Below, piece by piece: positions 33,515 through 42,779 of a stretch of DNA of 64,000 nt. The translations under genes and the position numbers were made by a program. Each line of letters starts with the position of its first letter. Within the stretch, counting starts at the first letter, position 1. The DNA comes from Pedobacter chinensis (GTDB taxonomy: Bacteria > Bacteroidota > Bacteroidia > Sphingobacteriales > Sphingobacteriaceae). The notes under the pieces are model-generated. The model made no database searches, was not told the origin of the DNA, and saw only the letters and a list, made by a program, of their open reading frames with translations. Location: the NCBI RefSeq assembly GCF_003339865.1, contig NZ_QPKV01000001.1:62001-126000 (forward strand), written 5' to 3'.

Positions 33515-34903
33515 TTAATGAGTTATTGCGTCAATTGCTTTCTCTTCGGCTTTAGTGTGTTTGTGTTTGAATAATATTGCAAACAAAACGGTAATAATCA
33601 AGGCATAAATGGTAAATGAAAGCCATATGCTATGCCAATCTTTCATGTGAATGGTTTTATCAAATGTTCCATTGTTTAAAATGCTAACCCCCTGGCTTTT
33701 AATAAAATTAAGTAAATGGTTATTGGTTGGTTCTGAACCGACAAACACTGAAGTGGCCTGAATATCATTGAAAGACTTGGTAAAATATTTATCAATCATC
33801 CAACCTGAAACCAAACTGCCAAATACAGCGCCAAAACCATTTGTCATCATCATAAACATTCCCTGGGCTGATGACCGGGTTTTTGCAGTTGTTGAAGTCT
33901 CAACAAAAAGTGAACCCGAGATATTAAAGAAATCGAAGGCCATACCATATACCACACACGATAAAATAATCATCCAAAGGTTTCCTGCCGGATTACCATA
34001 TGCAAATAACCCAAAACGAAATACCCAGGCCAGCATTGCAATGATCATTACTTTTTTAATGCCAAATCGTTTTAAAAAGAATGGAATGGCTAAAATAAAA
34101 AGCGTTTCAGATACCTGAGAAATTGACATGATAATTGTAGAATACTTAACCACAAATGATTCGGCGTATTTTGGAAAGTTCTTAAACTCATCTAAAAATA
34201 CATCTCCATAGGCATTGGTAAGTTGCAAAGCACCTCCTAAAAACATCGAAAAAATAAAGAATAGAGCCATCTTATAATTGGCAAATAATTTAAAAGCCTC
34301 TAGGCCTAAAGTTTCCATTAATGATGCTTTTTCAGATATTAACCGAGTCGGTTTACATTTCGGTAGCGTGAAAGCATATAAGCCCAATAATAGTGCGCCG
34401 CTTCCTGCAATGTAAAACTGGTAAGCACTAGCTTTATTTCCTGTTAAATTTGTGATCCACATCGCAGCAATAAAACCAATTGTTCCCCAAACGCGGATGG
34501 GTGGAAAATCTTTAACCACATCTAAATTTCCTGATTTTAAAGTAGTATAGGAAATAGAATTGCTCAATGATATGGTAGGCATATAAAAGCACATCGCCAT
34601 AAGTATGGTCCAGAAAAAGGCATTCGGACTTTCAACCTGAGGTAAATAAAACAAAACACAGGCATAAAAAATATGAAGTATCCCGTATAACACTTCTGCA
34701 TTTACCCATTTATCTGCAATAATACCTGTTAAAGTAGGCATAAACAAAGATGCAAAACCCATTGTTGCGAAAATTGCACCAAATTGAGTACCATCCCATT
34801 GTTTTGTGCCAAACCAGTAATTTGCGATAGTGATAAGCCAGGCGCCCCACACAAAAAACTGCATAAAGCTCATCAAAGTTAAGCGAAACTTAACGTTCAT
34901 CAT
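33515..34903 (-). CDS. Nucleoside/H+ symporter-like MFS transporter
   Basis: Inner-membrane 12-helix transporter of 462 residues, nucleoside:H+ symporter (NupG/XapB) family. Landmarks are the first helix SFMQFFVWGAWLITIANYWF, PTLTGIIADKWVNAE after helix 2 and FPPIRVWGTIGFIAAMW. The substrate within nucleosides is not determinable. The start could be either of two consecutive Met codons. DUF3667 follows. Confidence 0.88.
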   Translation of the reverse strand: MMNVKFRLTLMSFMQFFVWGAWLITIANYWFGTKQWDGTQFGAIFATMGFASLFMPTLTGIIADKWVNAEVLYGILHIFYACVLFYLPQVESPNAFFWTILMAMCFYMPTISLSNSISYTTLKSGNLDVVKDFPPIRVWGTIGFIAAMWITNLTGNKASAYQFYIAGSGALLLGLYAFTLPKCKPTRLISEKASLMETLGLEAFKLFANYKMALFFIFSMFLGGALQLTNAYGDVFLDEFKNFPKYAESFVVKYSTIIMSISQVSETLFILAIPFFLKRFGIKKVMIIAMLAWVFRFGLFAYGNPAGNLWMIILSCVVYGMAFDFFNISGSLFVETSTTAKTRSSAQGMFMMMTNGFGAVFGSLVSGWMIDKYFTKSFNDIQATSVFVGSEPTNNHLLNFIKSQGVSILNNGTFDKTIHMKDWHSIWLSFTIYALIITVLFAILFKHKHTKAEEKAIDAITH

Positions 34904-35070
34904 ATTTTTTTGTTTGATTTTTGAAAGTAAAGGTTGAATATAGAACTATTTTAAAACATAATTCAAAAATGAACCCAAATTATTTTAAACAATTTGGGTC
35001 ATTTGAAATTTTAGCTTTTTATCTAAGAAAATTTTAAAAAAAATGAAGATTGGAGAAAGAACTAAGCAAT

Positions 35071-35685
35071 TTATGATGTTCCTCTTTTATTTAATTCATC
35101 TCTTAACCGGGCTGCTTTTTCATAAGCCTCCTCGGCAATTGCTTCCTGCAGCTTCTGCTGTAATTCTTCCAATGTTAAATCTCCAAAACCTTGCTGTTTT
35201 GATGATGTTGGCAAGCTATCTGCATCAGGTTCTTTCGCAATTGAATCCATGTTTTCTAAAAACAGAAAATCATTACCTTCAATCACAATTCCGGCAGATG
35301 CCAGGATGAATTCATAAGTATAAATCAATGCGTTGAACCGAACAGCCAGGGCAATGGCATCAGAAGTTCTGGCATCAATTTCATGTGTGTTTTTACCATC
35401 GCTGCAAATCAGTTTGGCATAAAAAACGCCATCAACCAGATTGTAAATAATAACCTCCTGAATATTGATATGAAAAGTATCGGCCATTGATTTAAACAAA
35501 TCATGTGTTAATGGCCTACTGGGCGTCATCTTCTCAATTTCAATTGCAATAGCCTGCGCCTCAAATGCACCTATTATAATAGGCAATCTGCGGCGGCCGT
35601 TTACTTCTCCTAAAACAAGGGCATAAGCACCAGATTGAGTCTGGCTGTAAGATAAACCTACAATATCTAACTTAACTTTTTTCAT
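35071..35685 (-). CDS. Bifunctional nuclease family protein (BFN/DUF151 plus UVR motif)
   Basis: A 204-residue cytoplasmic protein. The BFN domain spans about 1-135 (LPIIIGAFEAQAIAIEIE, TSDAIALAVRFNALIYTYE), and a UvrB/UvrC interaction motif closes the protein (EEAYEKAARLRDELNKRG). The UVR motif suggests association with repair or Clp-type partners, as in other UVR proteins. It follows etfA after a palindromic spacer. Confidence 0.88.
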   Translation of the reverse strand: MKKVKLDIVGLSYSQTQSGAYALVLGEVNGRRRLPIIIGAFEAQAIAIEIEKMTPSRPLTHDLFKSMADTFHINIQEVIIYNLVDGVFYAKLICSDGKNTHEIDARTSDAIALAVRFNALIYTYEFILASAGIVIEGNDFLFLENMDSIAKEPDADSLPTSSKQQGFGDLTLEELQQKLQEAIAEEAYEKAARLRDELNKRGTS

Positions 35686-35695
35686 AATCTGTTAT

Positions 35696-35749
35696 GTCAT
35701 GTTGAGCTTGTTGAAACATTTTTTAATCCTTCGACAAGCTCAGGATGAC
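35696..35749. repeat. Palindromic dispersed repeat between etfA and the BFN gene
   Basis: Arms of 20 bp at 35696-35715 (GTCATGTTGAGCTTGTTGAA) and 35730-35749 are imperfect inverted copies around a T-rich loop. The TTCGACAAGCTCAGGATGAC type is a familiar intergenic repeat in this phylum. It fills almost the entire spacer and sits 5 bp from the etfA stop. Confidence 0.78.
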
Positions 35750-35754
35750 AAAAA

Positions 35755-36723
35755 TTATCCTTTATGTGCTTTTAAAGCTTCGATTAATTTAGGTACAACT
35801 TCGAAAGCATCGCCAACAATACCATAATCGGCAACCTTAAAGAATGGTGCTTCCGGGTCTTTGTTAATGACAACAATTACCTTTGATGAACTCACACCAG
35901 CCAGATGTTGAATTGCTCCGGAAATACCGATAGCAATATACAGGTTTGGACTAATGGCAATTCCTGTTTGGCCAACGTGTTCAGAGTGCGGCCTCCAATC
36001 TGCATCAGATACTGGTTTTGAACATGCTGTTGCAGCACCTAATAACCCGGCCAATTCTTCAATCATTCCCCAGTTTTCTGGTCCCTTTAGGCCTCTGCCA
36101 GCAGAAACCACAAGTTCAGCATCTGGTAAAGAAACCTTGTCAGTTGCCCTGACAATATCTTTGATAACAGTTCCCAGGTCTGATTGTTTAATATCGGCAG
36201 AGAAGTTCTCGATAGTAACATCGGTGGCATTTTCCTTAACACCAAAAGCATTTGGATTTAAAGCGATTACTTTGTTCGCTGAAGTTAATTCGGTAACGGC
36301 AAAAGCTTTTCCTGAGAATGCTGTTTTCTTAACTGAGAATTTGCCATCATTACTTGGCAATTCCACGGCTCCATCAGCCAAACCGGCTTTAAGTTTTACC
36401 GCAATACGTGGCGCTAAACCTTTTCCGGAGAACGAGTTAGATAAAACCACAATATCAGCACTTTCTTTTTCGGCGGCGGCAGCAATAACACTTGCATAAG
36501 CCTGATTAACAAAAGTTTTCAGTTGATCGGCACTTACATTTAATACTTTCGAAGCGCCGTATTTACCCAATTCTTTTAATTCACTTTCTGCCACATCACC
36601 GATGGATATTGCCGTTAAATGAGTGGATTGCTGATCGGCAATGGCTTTTGCATAAGAAACGGCTTCAAAAACGGATTTCTTAAATTTACCTTCGGCTTGT
36701 TCTACATATACTAGTACTGACAT
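35755..36723 (-). CDS. etfA: Electron transfer flavoprotein alpha subunit
   Basis: FAD-binding subunit of ETF, accepting electrons from acyl-CoA dehydrogenases and similar enzymes. 322 residues from MSVLVYVEQAEGKFKK; a start seven codons earlier would add an atypical MGFIDKN. The C-terminal FAD domain is clear: GRGLKGPENWGMIEELAGL, SKPVSDADW, GISGAIQHLAGV and INKDPEAPFFKVADYGIVGD. It is the second gene of the etfBA unit. Confidence 0.96.
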   Translation of the reverse strand: MSVLVYVEQAEGKFKKSVFEAVSYAKAIADQQSTHLTAISIGDVAESELKELGKYGASKVLNVSADQLKTFVNQAYASVIAAAAEKESADIVVLSNSFSGKGLAPRIAVKLKAGLADGAVELPSNDGKFSVKKTAFSGKAFAVTELTSANKVIALNPNAFGVKENATDVTIENFSADIKQSDLGTVIKDIVRATDKVSLPDAELVVSAGRGLKGPENWGMIEELAGLLGAATACSKPVSDADWRPHSEHVGQTGIAISPNLYIAIGISGAIQHLAGVSSSKVIVVINKDPEAPFFKVADYGIVGDAFEVVPKLIEALKAHKG

Positions 36724-36801
36724 ATTTTTATCGATAAACCCCATGAAAGGGATTTTTATTTTATAATGAAATTAATGCTATTAATTATCTCTCTATTACA
36801 G

Positions 36802-36836
36802 ACAACTGGAAATTGAAAACTTCAAACTGCCAGCTT
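36802..36836. repeat. Heptamer array (5 units) beside the etfB stop
   Basis: Five 7-bp units related to NNAACTG (for example ACAACTG and CAAACTG), ending 3 bp from the etfB stop codon. The motif family is that of the array near the transglutaminase gene. Later units drift to CTT ends. Confidence 0.62.
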
Positions 36837-36839
36837 AAT

Positions 36840-37577
36840 TTATATTACCTTCGCTTCTGAGTGCAACAAGTTTATCAATTGCTCTGTTTGATCTGCAGGA
36901 ATCAGCTTTACCGTTCCTCGTGGGGCAGGTGTTTCATATTTGGTTACTTTGGTTACCTCTTCAATTGAAACTGCATCAACAACTGTCAATGGTTTTGTTC
37001 TGGCACTCATGATTCCACGCATGTTGGGAATTTTAGGTTCTGCAACACCTTCGGCACAACTAGCAACAAATTTTCCTGAAACTGTTACAACCTCTTTACC
37101 ACCTTCAATTTCTCTTTCTACAGTTGCATTATCTCCGTCAACATCTAATTTTTTAATGATTGAAATGGAAGGAATATCTAAAAATTCGCCAACCATTGCA
37201 GCAACCTGATTTCCATTATAGTCGATAGATTCGCGACCAGTTAAGATCAGGTTAAAATCTTTGTCTTTTGCATATTCTGCAATTTGTTTAGCCACAAAAT
37301 AGGCATCGCGGGGAGCAGCATTCACGCGTACAGCATCGTCAGCACCAATGGCCAGTGCTTTTCTGATGGTAGGATCATTTGTGGCTTCGCCAACGTTGAT
37401 AACGGTTACCGTGCCTTTACCACCCTCCGTTAACTCAATTGCTCTTGATAAGGCAATTTCATCATAAGGATTAACAATATATTGCACTCCTGCAGTATTG
37501 AATTCGGTATTATCGTTGGTAAAAGTTATTTTTGTCGTCGTGTCGGGCACGTTACTGATACAAACTAATATTTTCAT
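36840..37577 (-). CDS. etfB: Electron transfer flavoprotein beta subunit
   Basis: AMP-binding partner of EtfA, 245 residues. The family signatures are VNPYDEIALSRAIEL near the start and the GRESIDYNGNQVAAMVGEFL segment in the middle. The gene lies before etfA with a 116-bp spacer that holds a heptamer array. A TAAATTTG -7 box is about 100 bp upstream. Confidence 0.96.
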   Translation of the reverse strand: MKILVCISNVPDTTTKITFTNDNTEFNTAGVQYIVNPYDEIALSRAIELTEGGKGTVTVINVGEATNDPTIRKALAIGADDAVRVNAAPRDAYFVAKQIAEYAKDKDFNLILTGRESIDYNGNQVAAMVGEFLDIPSISIIKKLDVDGDNATVEREIEGGKEVVTVSGKFVASCAEGVAEPKIPNMRGIMSARTKPLTVVDAVSIEEVTKVTKYETPAPRGTVKLIPADQTEQLINLLHSEAKVI

Positions 37578-37677
37578 ATGTTAATAGTGGTTTAAATAGA
37601 TATGATTGAGTCGCCCCGCTGATTAAGAGGGTTCGATTAAATCATATTCATTGTATTATTTATATAAGGTCTTTCTG

Positions 37678-37685
37678 CAAATTTA
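37678..37685 (-). promoter_or_regulatory. -7 box, possible etfBA promoter
   Basis: Minus-strand TAAATTTG about 100 bp before etfB. No properly spaced TTG was found. It is just upstream of the divergent TPR gene, so the region could carry both promoters. Confidence 0.35.
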
Positions 37686-37707
37686 ATTAAAAAAGCAAGG
37701 AAATAAA

Positions 37708-38043
37708 ATGTCATCTAACCGTTTAGCAAAGTTATTGGAGTTTTTAGAAAGTGATCCAAATGATCCGTTCATACTATATGCCTTAGCTACAGAGTATAAC
37801 GCTCAAAATGATAAAGAAAAAGCTTATTCTTTTTATCTTCAATTAACTGATAAACATCCTGATTATGTAGGAACTTATTATCATTTGGGTAAATTGTTCG
37901 AGAAAGATGATCAAAAAGAAAAGGCGATAGAAATTTATCAAAAAGGAATGAATGTAGCCCGAAACAAGAGAGATATGCATGCTTTTTTTGAATTACAAAG
38001 TGCCTATAATACAGCAGCTGGCTTAGATTACGAAGATGATTAA
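37708..38043 (+). CDS. Small tetratricopeptide repeat protein
   Basis: A 111-residue cytoplasmic protein made of about two TPRs (PFILYALATEYNAQNDKEKAYSF; then GTYYHLGKLFEKDDQKEKAIE). No catalytic motif. Divergent from etfB and 52 bp before chrA; the partner is unknown. An AAGGA sequence lies 8 bp before the ATG, unusual in this phylum. Confidence 0.85.
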   Translation: MSSNRLAKLLEFLESDPNDPFILYALATEYNAQNDKEKAYSFYLQLTDKHPDYVGTYYHLGKLFEKDDQKEKAIEIYQKGMNVARNKRDMHAFFELQSAYNTAAGLDYEDD

Positions 38044-38095
38044 CCCAGTTTGCAATTTTAAGTATTCAGTTCTCCATTCTAGAAATCATATATAA

Positions 38096-39313
38096 ATGCA
38101 AACTAAACCTATCGCTGCTAAAAAGCAGTGGCTGTTTATCAGGAACGTTGTGTTTTTTACATTTACCTCTTTTGGCGGGGCGCAGGCTCACTTATCTTTA
38201 CTGTTGAAATACTTTGTTCAAAGCACGAAATTTATTTCTGAAGAAGAGCTGTTAGAGCTAAATGCTTTGGCACAGGTTTTACCAGGACCCGCATCTACTC
38301 AAACATTAGTTGGCATTGCCTGGAAAGTAGGTAAATTGAAGCTGGCCATTATTACTTTTTTGATATGGATTCTGCCAACCGCCTCCATCATGACTTTTGC
38401 TGCGATCAGTTATGCTTTGCTCGATCAAAAACAGAAATTTAACGATGTTTTAGAATATATACAACCAATTGCCCTGGGTATTGTGGCCTATGGGGCATGG
38501 AAATTAGGTAGAAAAGTGCTCTCCTCGCAGGTTTCGGTTTTTTTAGCTGTCGGATCGGTAGTGGCCACATTCGTTTTAAGAAATGCCTACGTTTTTCCGT
38601 TAGCGATTTTAGTCGGCGGAATCATTTCATCAGCCATTGAAACACCAAGAGAAGAAACCGAGCTGCGTGTCAAATTATTCTCCAATATTAATCCCCGAAA
38701 GCTGATCTATTTTTTAGGCGCATTACTTTTATTTGCCCTGGTTGGAGCAATTATCAACAGAACTTCACCTTTTAGCTTACCGATTCGTTTATTGGAGAAC
38801 TTTTACCGTAACGGAATTTTAGTTTTTGGTGGCGGACAGGTGCTTGTTCCGCTGATGTTTACAGAGTTTGTACAAATGAAACATTATTTACAGGCACCAG
38901 GATTTTTATCTGGTTTTGCGCTACAACAAGCACTTCCAGGACCAACTTTTTCCTTTACCAGTTACCTGGGTGCTTTAAGTATGAAAAACTTTGGTTATGG
39001 TTTATGGGGACAGATTTTGGGGGGATTGATTGGAGTTATTGGGATTAATCTGCCGGGTTTGATTTTGGTCTTATTTATTGTTCCATTTTGGGATGATCTG
39101 AAAAAAATCTCAAGAATCCGTCACAGTCTTTCTGGCATTAATGCAGTGAGTGTTGGATTTATTATAGCCGCTTTTATCCTCTTACTCATCCCAATGGGAT
39201 TTAACTGGTTGTTTTTGAGTATTATGCTGATTACCTTTCTTTTATTGAATTTTACTAAAGTAAGTCCTCCAATTATTGTTTTAGCCGGGATTTTGATTGG
39301 ATATATTTTTTAA
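38096..39313 (+). CDS. chrA: Chromate transporter ChrA (two-domain)
   Basis: Inner-membrane chromate efflux pump of the CHR superfamily, 405 residues. It contains two homologous halves: the first shows TFTSFGGAQAHLSLLLKYFV and VLPGPASTQTLVGIAWKVG; the second starts near ENFYRNGILVFGGGQVLVPLM with ALQQALPGPTFSFTSYLG. This is the long-chain bidomain layout. Chromate specificity is a family inference. No regulator is adjacent. Confidence 0.9.
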   Translation: MQTKPIAAKKQWLFIRNVVFFTFTSFGGAQAHLSLLLKYFVQSTKFISEEELLELNALAQVLPGPASTQTLVGIAWKVGKLKLAIITFLIWILPTASIMTFAAISYALLDQKQKFNDVLEYIQPIALGIVAYGAWKLGRKVLSSQVSVFLAVGSVVATFVLRNAYVFPLAILVGGIISSAIETPREETELRVKLFSNINPRKLIYFLGALLLFALVGAIINRTSPFSLPIRLLENFYRNGILVFGGGQVLVPLMFTEFVQMKHYLQAPGFLSGFALQQALPGPTFSFTSYLGALSMKNFGYGLWGQILGGLIGVIGINLPGLILVLFIVPFWDDLKKISRIRHSLSGINAVSVGFIIAAFILLLIPMGFNWLFLSIMLITFLLLNFTKVSPPIIVLAGILIGYIF

Positions 39314-39430
39314 TTAGCACGTACATCGTAAGGGAGAGTTGGTTACATATTGAGCATATGAAAATGCTTTTCCTTAAAATTAATCGAAATTCAAGTTAAT
39401 CTCTTAAGCAGTTAATTTTCCATTTTAAAT

Positions 39431-40996
39431 TTAAAACGGTGGATCATCATCGTTATAATCATCCATTTTAGATGGCCGGATGATTACATTGCTTTGTTTT
39501 TCAAAATCTTGTGAAGGATACATTCCCGCAGAAGGATCTGCAGCTGCAAATGAAGCTGGAGCCGTGAAATCTTCTTCTAAATCGGCGAATTTAACAAACT
39601 TACCAATAAACCGAAGCGGAACGATTCCGGTTTCACCGTTACGGTGTTTTGCAATAATAACCTCACCAATACCAGCTTGCGATCTTCCTTGCTCATCTTC
39701 GGTAATGCCGTAATATTCAGGACGATAAAGGAATAATACCATATCCGCATCCTGCTCAATTGATCCCGATTCACGTAAATCGGATAACATCGGCCTTTTA
39801 CCTTGTAAACCTGGTCTGCTCTCTACTGCACGACTTAATTGTGATAAGGCTAAAACAGGAACATCTAATTCTTTAGCAACTGATTTTAATGCCCTTGAAA
39901 TACTACCAATCTCTTGCTCACGGTTACCGCCACCTTTGCCACCTTCACCCTTGCCATGCATTAACTGCAGGTAATCGACAATAACCAGTTGGATATCATA
40001 CTGCGATTTTAATCTTCTGCATTTTGCCCTGAATTCAAAAATATTCAAAGCCGGGGTATCATCAATAAGTAGGGGAGCTTCAGTTAAACGGCCAATCTTG
40101 CTATGTAACTGTTGCCATTCCCATTCCTGTAAATTTCCTTTTCTAATTTTTTCCTGTTCAATTTCTGCCTCACCTGATATTAAACGATTCACTAACTGTA
40201 CAGATGACATCTCCAGAGAGAAAACCACAGTAGGTTTTTGAAAATCTACAGTTGCATTTCTGGCACAGGTAAGTACGAAAGCAGTTTTACCCATCGCCGG
40301 ACGAGCAGCAATAATAACCAAATCTTGTTTTTGCCAACCTCCGGTAATTCGGTCTAGTCCGGTAAAACCAGTTGGCACACCTGTTAAACCATCGGTTTTG
40401 GTTCTTAATTCCTCAAGAGTTGCTAAAGATTGTTTAATGATATCATCCATTTTTTGCGTATCTCTACGTAAATTGTTCTGGGCAATATCAAATAGTCCTT
40501 TTTCAGCGTGGTCCAATAAATCGAAAATATCTGTTGTATCCTCGTAAGCATTTGTGATAATGTCTGTTGAAATCCTAATCAACTCACGTTGAATATATTT
40601 TTGAGAAATGATACGGGCATGGTACTCAATATTTGCCGCCGAAGCTACCCGATTGGTTAGGTTTGTAATGTAATAAGCCCCGCCAACCATCTCTAAAGTA
40701 CCCATCTGGCGTAACTCCGAAGTTACCGTTAAAATATCAACAGGTTTTGATTTTTCGAACAGCATATGTATTGCTGCAAAAATCTTCTGATGTGATTCCT
40801 GATAAAAAATTTCTGGCTTTAAAATGTCAATTACCGCAGATAACGCATCCTTTTCAAGCATTAAAGCACCCAATACTGCTTCCTCCAAATCTAATGCTTG
40901 TGGAGGCAGCTTGCCCATTGAACTTACCGTGCTACTCAGTCTTGCTTTACGGGATGATATACTGTTTTTTCCGCCCTGTTCATTATCGATACTCAT
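39431..40996 (-). CDS. dnaB: Replicative DNA helicase DnaB
   Basis: Hexameric 5'-3' replicative helicase, 521 residues. The N-terminal domain begins near residue 33 (PQALDLEEAVLGALMLEKDA). The RecA-like motor has the Walker A AARPAMGKTAFVL and Walker B IVDYLQLMHG, plus the LSQLSRAVESRPG arginine-finger region. The first 30 residues are a low-conservation extension. A TAnnTTTG box ends only 5 bp before the ATG, so the mRNA may be leaderless or the true start may be Met27. Confidence 0.95.
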   Translation of the reverse strand: MSIDNEQGGKNSISSRKARLSSTVSSMGKLPPQALDLEEAVLGALMLEKDALSAVIDILKPEIFYQESHQKIFAAIHMLFEKSKPVDILTVTSELRQMGTLEMVGGAYYITNLTNRVASAANIEYHARIISQKYIQRELIRISTDIITNAYEDTTDIFDLLDHAEKGLFDIAQNNLRRDTQKMDDIIKQSLATLEELRTKTDGLTGVPTGFTGLDRITGGWQKQDLVIIAARPAMGKTAFVLTCARNATVDFQKPTVVFSLEMSSVQLVNRLISGEAEIEQEKIRKGNLQEWEWQQLHSKIGRLTEAPLLIDDTPALNIFEFRAKCRRLKSQYDIQLVIVDYLQLMHGKGEGGKGGGNREQEIGSISRALKSVAKELDVPVLALSQLSRAVESRPGLQGKRPMLSDLRESGSIEQDADMVLFLYRPEYYGITEDEQGRSQAGIGEVIIAKHRNGETGIVPLRFIGKFVKFADLEEDFTAPASFAAADPSAGMYPSQDFEKQSNVIIRPSKMDDYNDDDPPF

Positions 40997-41000
40997 GTAA

Positions 41001-41008
41001 CAAAAGTA
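41001..41008 (-). promoter_or_regulatory. -7 box abutting dnaB start
   Basis: Minus-strand TACTTTTG ends 5 bp before the ATG. A TTG lies 26 bp further upstream, slightly too far for the normal spacing. Confidence 0.45.
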
Positions 41009-41169
41009 GTTAATTTTTGACGCGGTTGTTTTAACAAGTTACTAGCTGTTTGTTAACAAATTGAAACCTAATCAGATTAAATTTTTCAGCTTTTCAAAAA
41101 AGTAATAAATTTTTGAACAATTAAATGTTAATAAGCAGAGATAGATTAGGGGCTAAACATTTATTTGAA

Positions 41170-41177
41170 TACTTTTG
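41170..41177 (+). promoter_or_regulatory. -7 box of the rlmB-like gene
   Basis: TACTTTTG lies inside the longest open frame and 17 bp before its second in-frame ATG. It supports the shorter start. No -33 TTG at 17-23 bp. Confidence 0.45.
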
Positions 41178-41193
41178 CAAACAATTTCAGAAC

Positions 41194-41961
41194 ATGGATA
41201 ATTTTAGAAGACCTCAGAGGGCAAAGGAAAATAATGAATTCGTATTTGGCATTAGAGCTGTAATCGAAGCAGTTAAGGCTGGCAGAGATATTGAAACGAT
41301 TTATCAGCAACGTGGGTTGGGTGGAGAGTTATTTCTAGAGTTAAAAGCACTTCTTAAAGATACTTTAATTCCTTTAAATTCTGTTCCAATTGAAAAGTTG
41401 AACAGAATGTCTCAAAAAAATCATCAGGGTGTTATTGCCGTTATTTCTCCGATTACTTATCAAAACATTGAAGATATTATTCCTGCTGTTTTCGAAAAAG
41501 GAGAGATACCCTTAATTTTGGTTTTAGATAGTGTAACTGATGTTCGCAACATGGGCGCAATTGCCCGTACAGCGGCATGTGTTGGTGTTCATGCAATAGT
41601 TGTTCCTTTAAAAAATGCGGCGCAGATTAATGCTGATGCCATAAAAACGTCTGCAGGTGCTTTATTCAGTATTCCAATTTGCAGGCATTCAAACCTTCAT
41701 AAAACTTGTCTTTTCCTGCAAGATAGTGGTCTGCAAATTGTGGCGTGTACGGAGAAAACAAATGATTTGATTTATGCTCCTGATTACACCATGCCTACTG
41801 CAATCATAATGGGTTCAGAAGATGAAGGGATTTCCAATGATCTTTTAAGAGTTGCTGATCATCTGGCAAAAATTCCAATGGCAGGTAAAATAGAATCTTT
41901 AAATGTTTCTGTTTCTGCCGGAGTGATTTTGTATGAGGCTGTAAGACAAAGAAATATCTAA
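41194..41961 (+). CDS. rlmB: SpoU-family rRNA 2'-O-methyltransferase (RlmB-like)
   Basis: SAM-dependent ribose methyltransferase, probably acting on 23S rRNA G2251, 255 residues. An N-terminal L30e-like substrate-binding domain (VFGIRAVIEAVKAGRDIE) precedes the SPOUT domain. The three SPOUT motifs are LDSVTDVRNMGAIARTA, IIMGSEDEGIS and LNVSVSAGVILYEA. This ATG was preferred over one 23 codons upstream because of the promoter box between them and because the family starts near DNFRRPQ. Exact target is inferred from the family. Confidence 0.9.
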   Translation: MDNFRRPQRAKENNEFVFGIRAVIEAVKAGRDIETIYQQRGLGGELFLELKALLKDTLIPLNSVPIEKLNRMSQKNHQGVIAVISPITYQNIEDIIPAVFEKGEIPLILVLDSVTDVRNMGAIARTAACVGVHAIVVPLKNAAQINADAIKTSAGALFSIPICRHSNLHKTCLFLQDSGLQIVACTEKTNDLIYAPDYTMPTAIIMGSEDEGISNDLLRVADHLAKIPMAGKIESLNVSVSAGVILYEAVRQRNI

Positions 41962-42029
41962 ATTTTTCTTATTGGTTTGTTTCCTGATTAGAAATATAAT
42001 TATGTATTTTTATTTAGAAATCAAACCTT

Positions 42030-42779
42030 ATGCAACCTGCAAAAACCATTGCTGAAGTAATTTCTCGTTTAGATGAAATCATTGATTCCAGTATTGTGAA
42101 AAAATCCAGAGCGGGTTATTTTGCCTGCCTGTATCGTAAAATGACCGTTGCTGTTCAAAATGGAATTAACGATGGGCTTTTCGCCGATGGACCAAGAATG
42201 GAAAAACTCGATGTGATTTTTGCTAACCGCTATATTGACGCTTATTACTGCAATTCAAAAAATACACCCTTAACTTCATCATGGCAGGCTGCTTTTAATG
42301 CTGCCTTGCAGCCTTATACGGTTATTCAACATTTGTTGCTGGGAATGAACGCCCATATCAATTTAGATCTTGGAATTGCTGCTGCCGAAACCAGTAAGGG
42401 AACAAACATCCAGCTGATCAAAAAAGATTTTGATCTGATTAACAATATCATCGGCAGTTTAATTAATATCGTTCAAAAAGATCTGGAAGAAATATGTATG
42501 CCTATGAAGTTGCTTCAATATGTTGATAACAAAAGCAAAGAATCTGTTATTAATTTCAGCATTACGGCGGCAAGAAATACAGCATGGGCTAATGCTGTTG
42601 GGCTTTCAGCTGTTTTACCCAATATGTATGATCGGTATATCAGCACCCTTGATGGCAAAATTGCCATTGTAGCGAAGAACATTATAAATCCTAACTTTTC
42701 TCAAAATTTACTCTTAAGAACAGTTAGGATTTTTGAGCCAAATGATGTAGGCGAGATTATTAAATTTTTAAAGGACTAA
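42030..42779 (+). CDS. DUF5995 family protein
   Basis: Uncharacterised 249-residue cytoplasmic protein. It matches the DUF5995 layout: RLDEIIDSSIVKKSRAGYFA, then LFADGPRMEKLDVIFANRY, then LLLGMNAHINLDLGIAAAET, a His/Asn-containing motif that looks catalytic or metal-binding by conservation. Largely helical. The 3' end overlaps the convergent mannose-1-phosphate guanylyltransferase gene by 4 bp. No function is known. Confidence 0.85.
   Translation: MQPAKTIAEVISRLDEIIDSSIVKKSRAGYFACLYRKMTVAVQNGINDGLFADGPRMEKLDVIFANRYIDAYYCNSKNTPLTSSWQAAFNAALQPYTVIQHLLLGMNAHINLDLGIAAAETSKGTNIQLIKKDFDLINNIIGSLINIVQKDLEEICMPMKLLQYVDNKSKESVINFSITAARNTAWANAVGLSAVLPNMYDRYISTLDGKIAIVAKNIINPNFSQNLLLRTVRIFEPNDVGEIIKFLKD

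Noticed and set aside
33768..34118. 116-codon frame antisense to the nucleoside transporter
   Set aside because: Shadow of the MFS coding frame; no independent evidence.
35954..36499. 181-codon frame antisense to etfA
   Set aside because: Lies wholly inside a well-conserved gene on the other strand; codon pattern is a mirror of etfA and no family is recognised.
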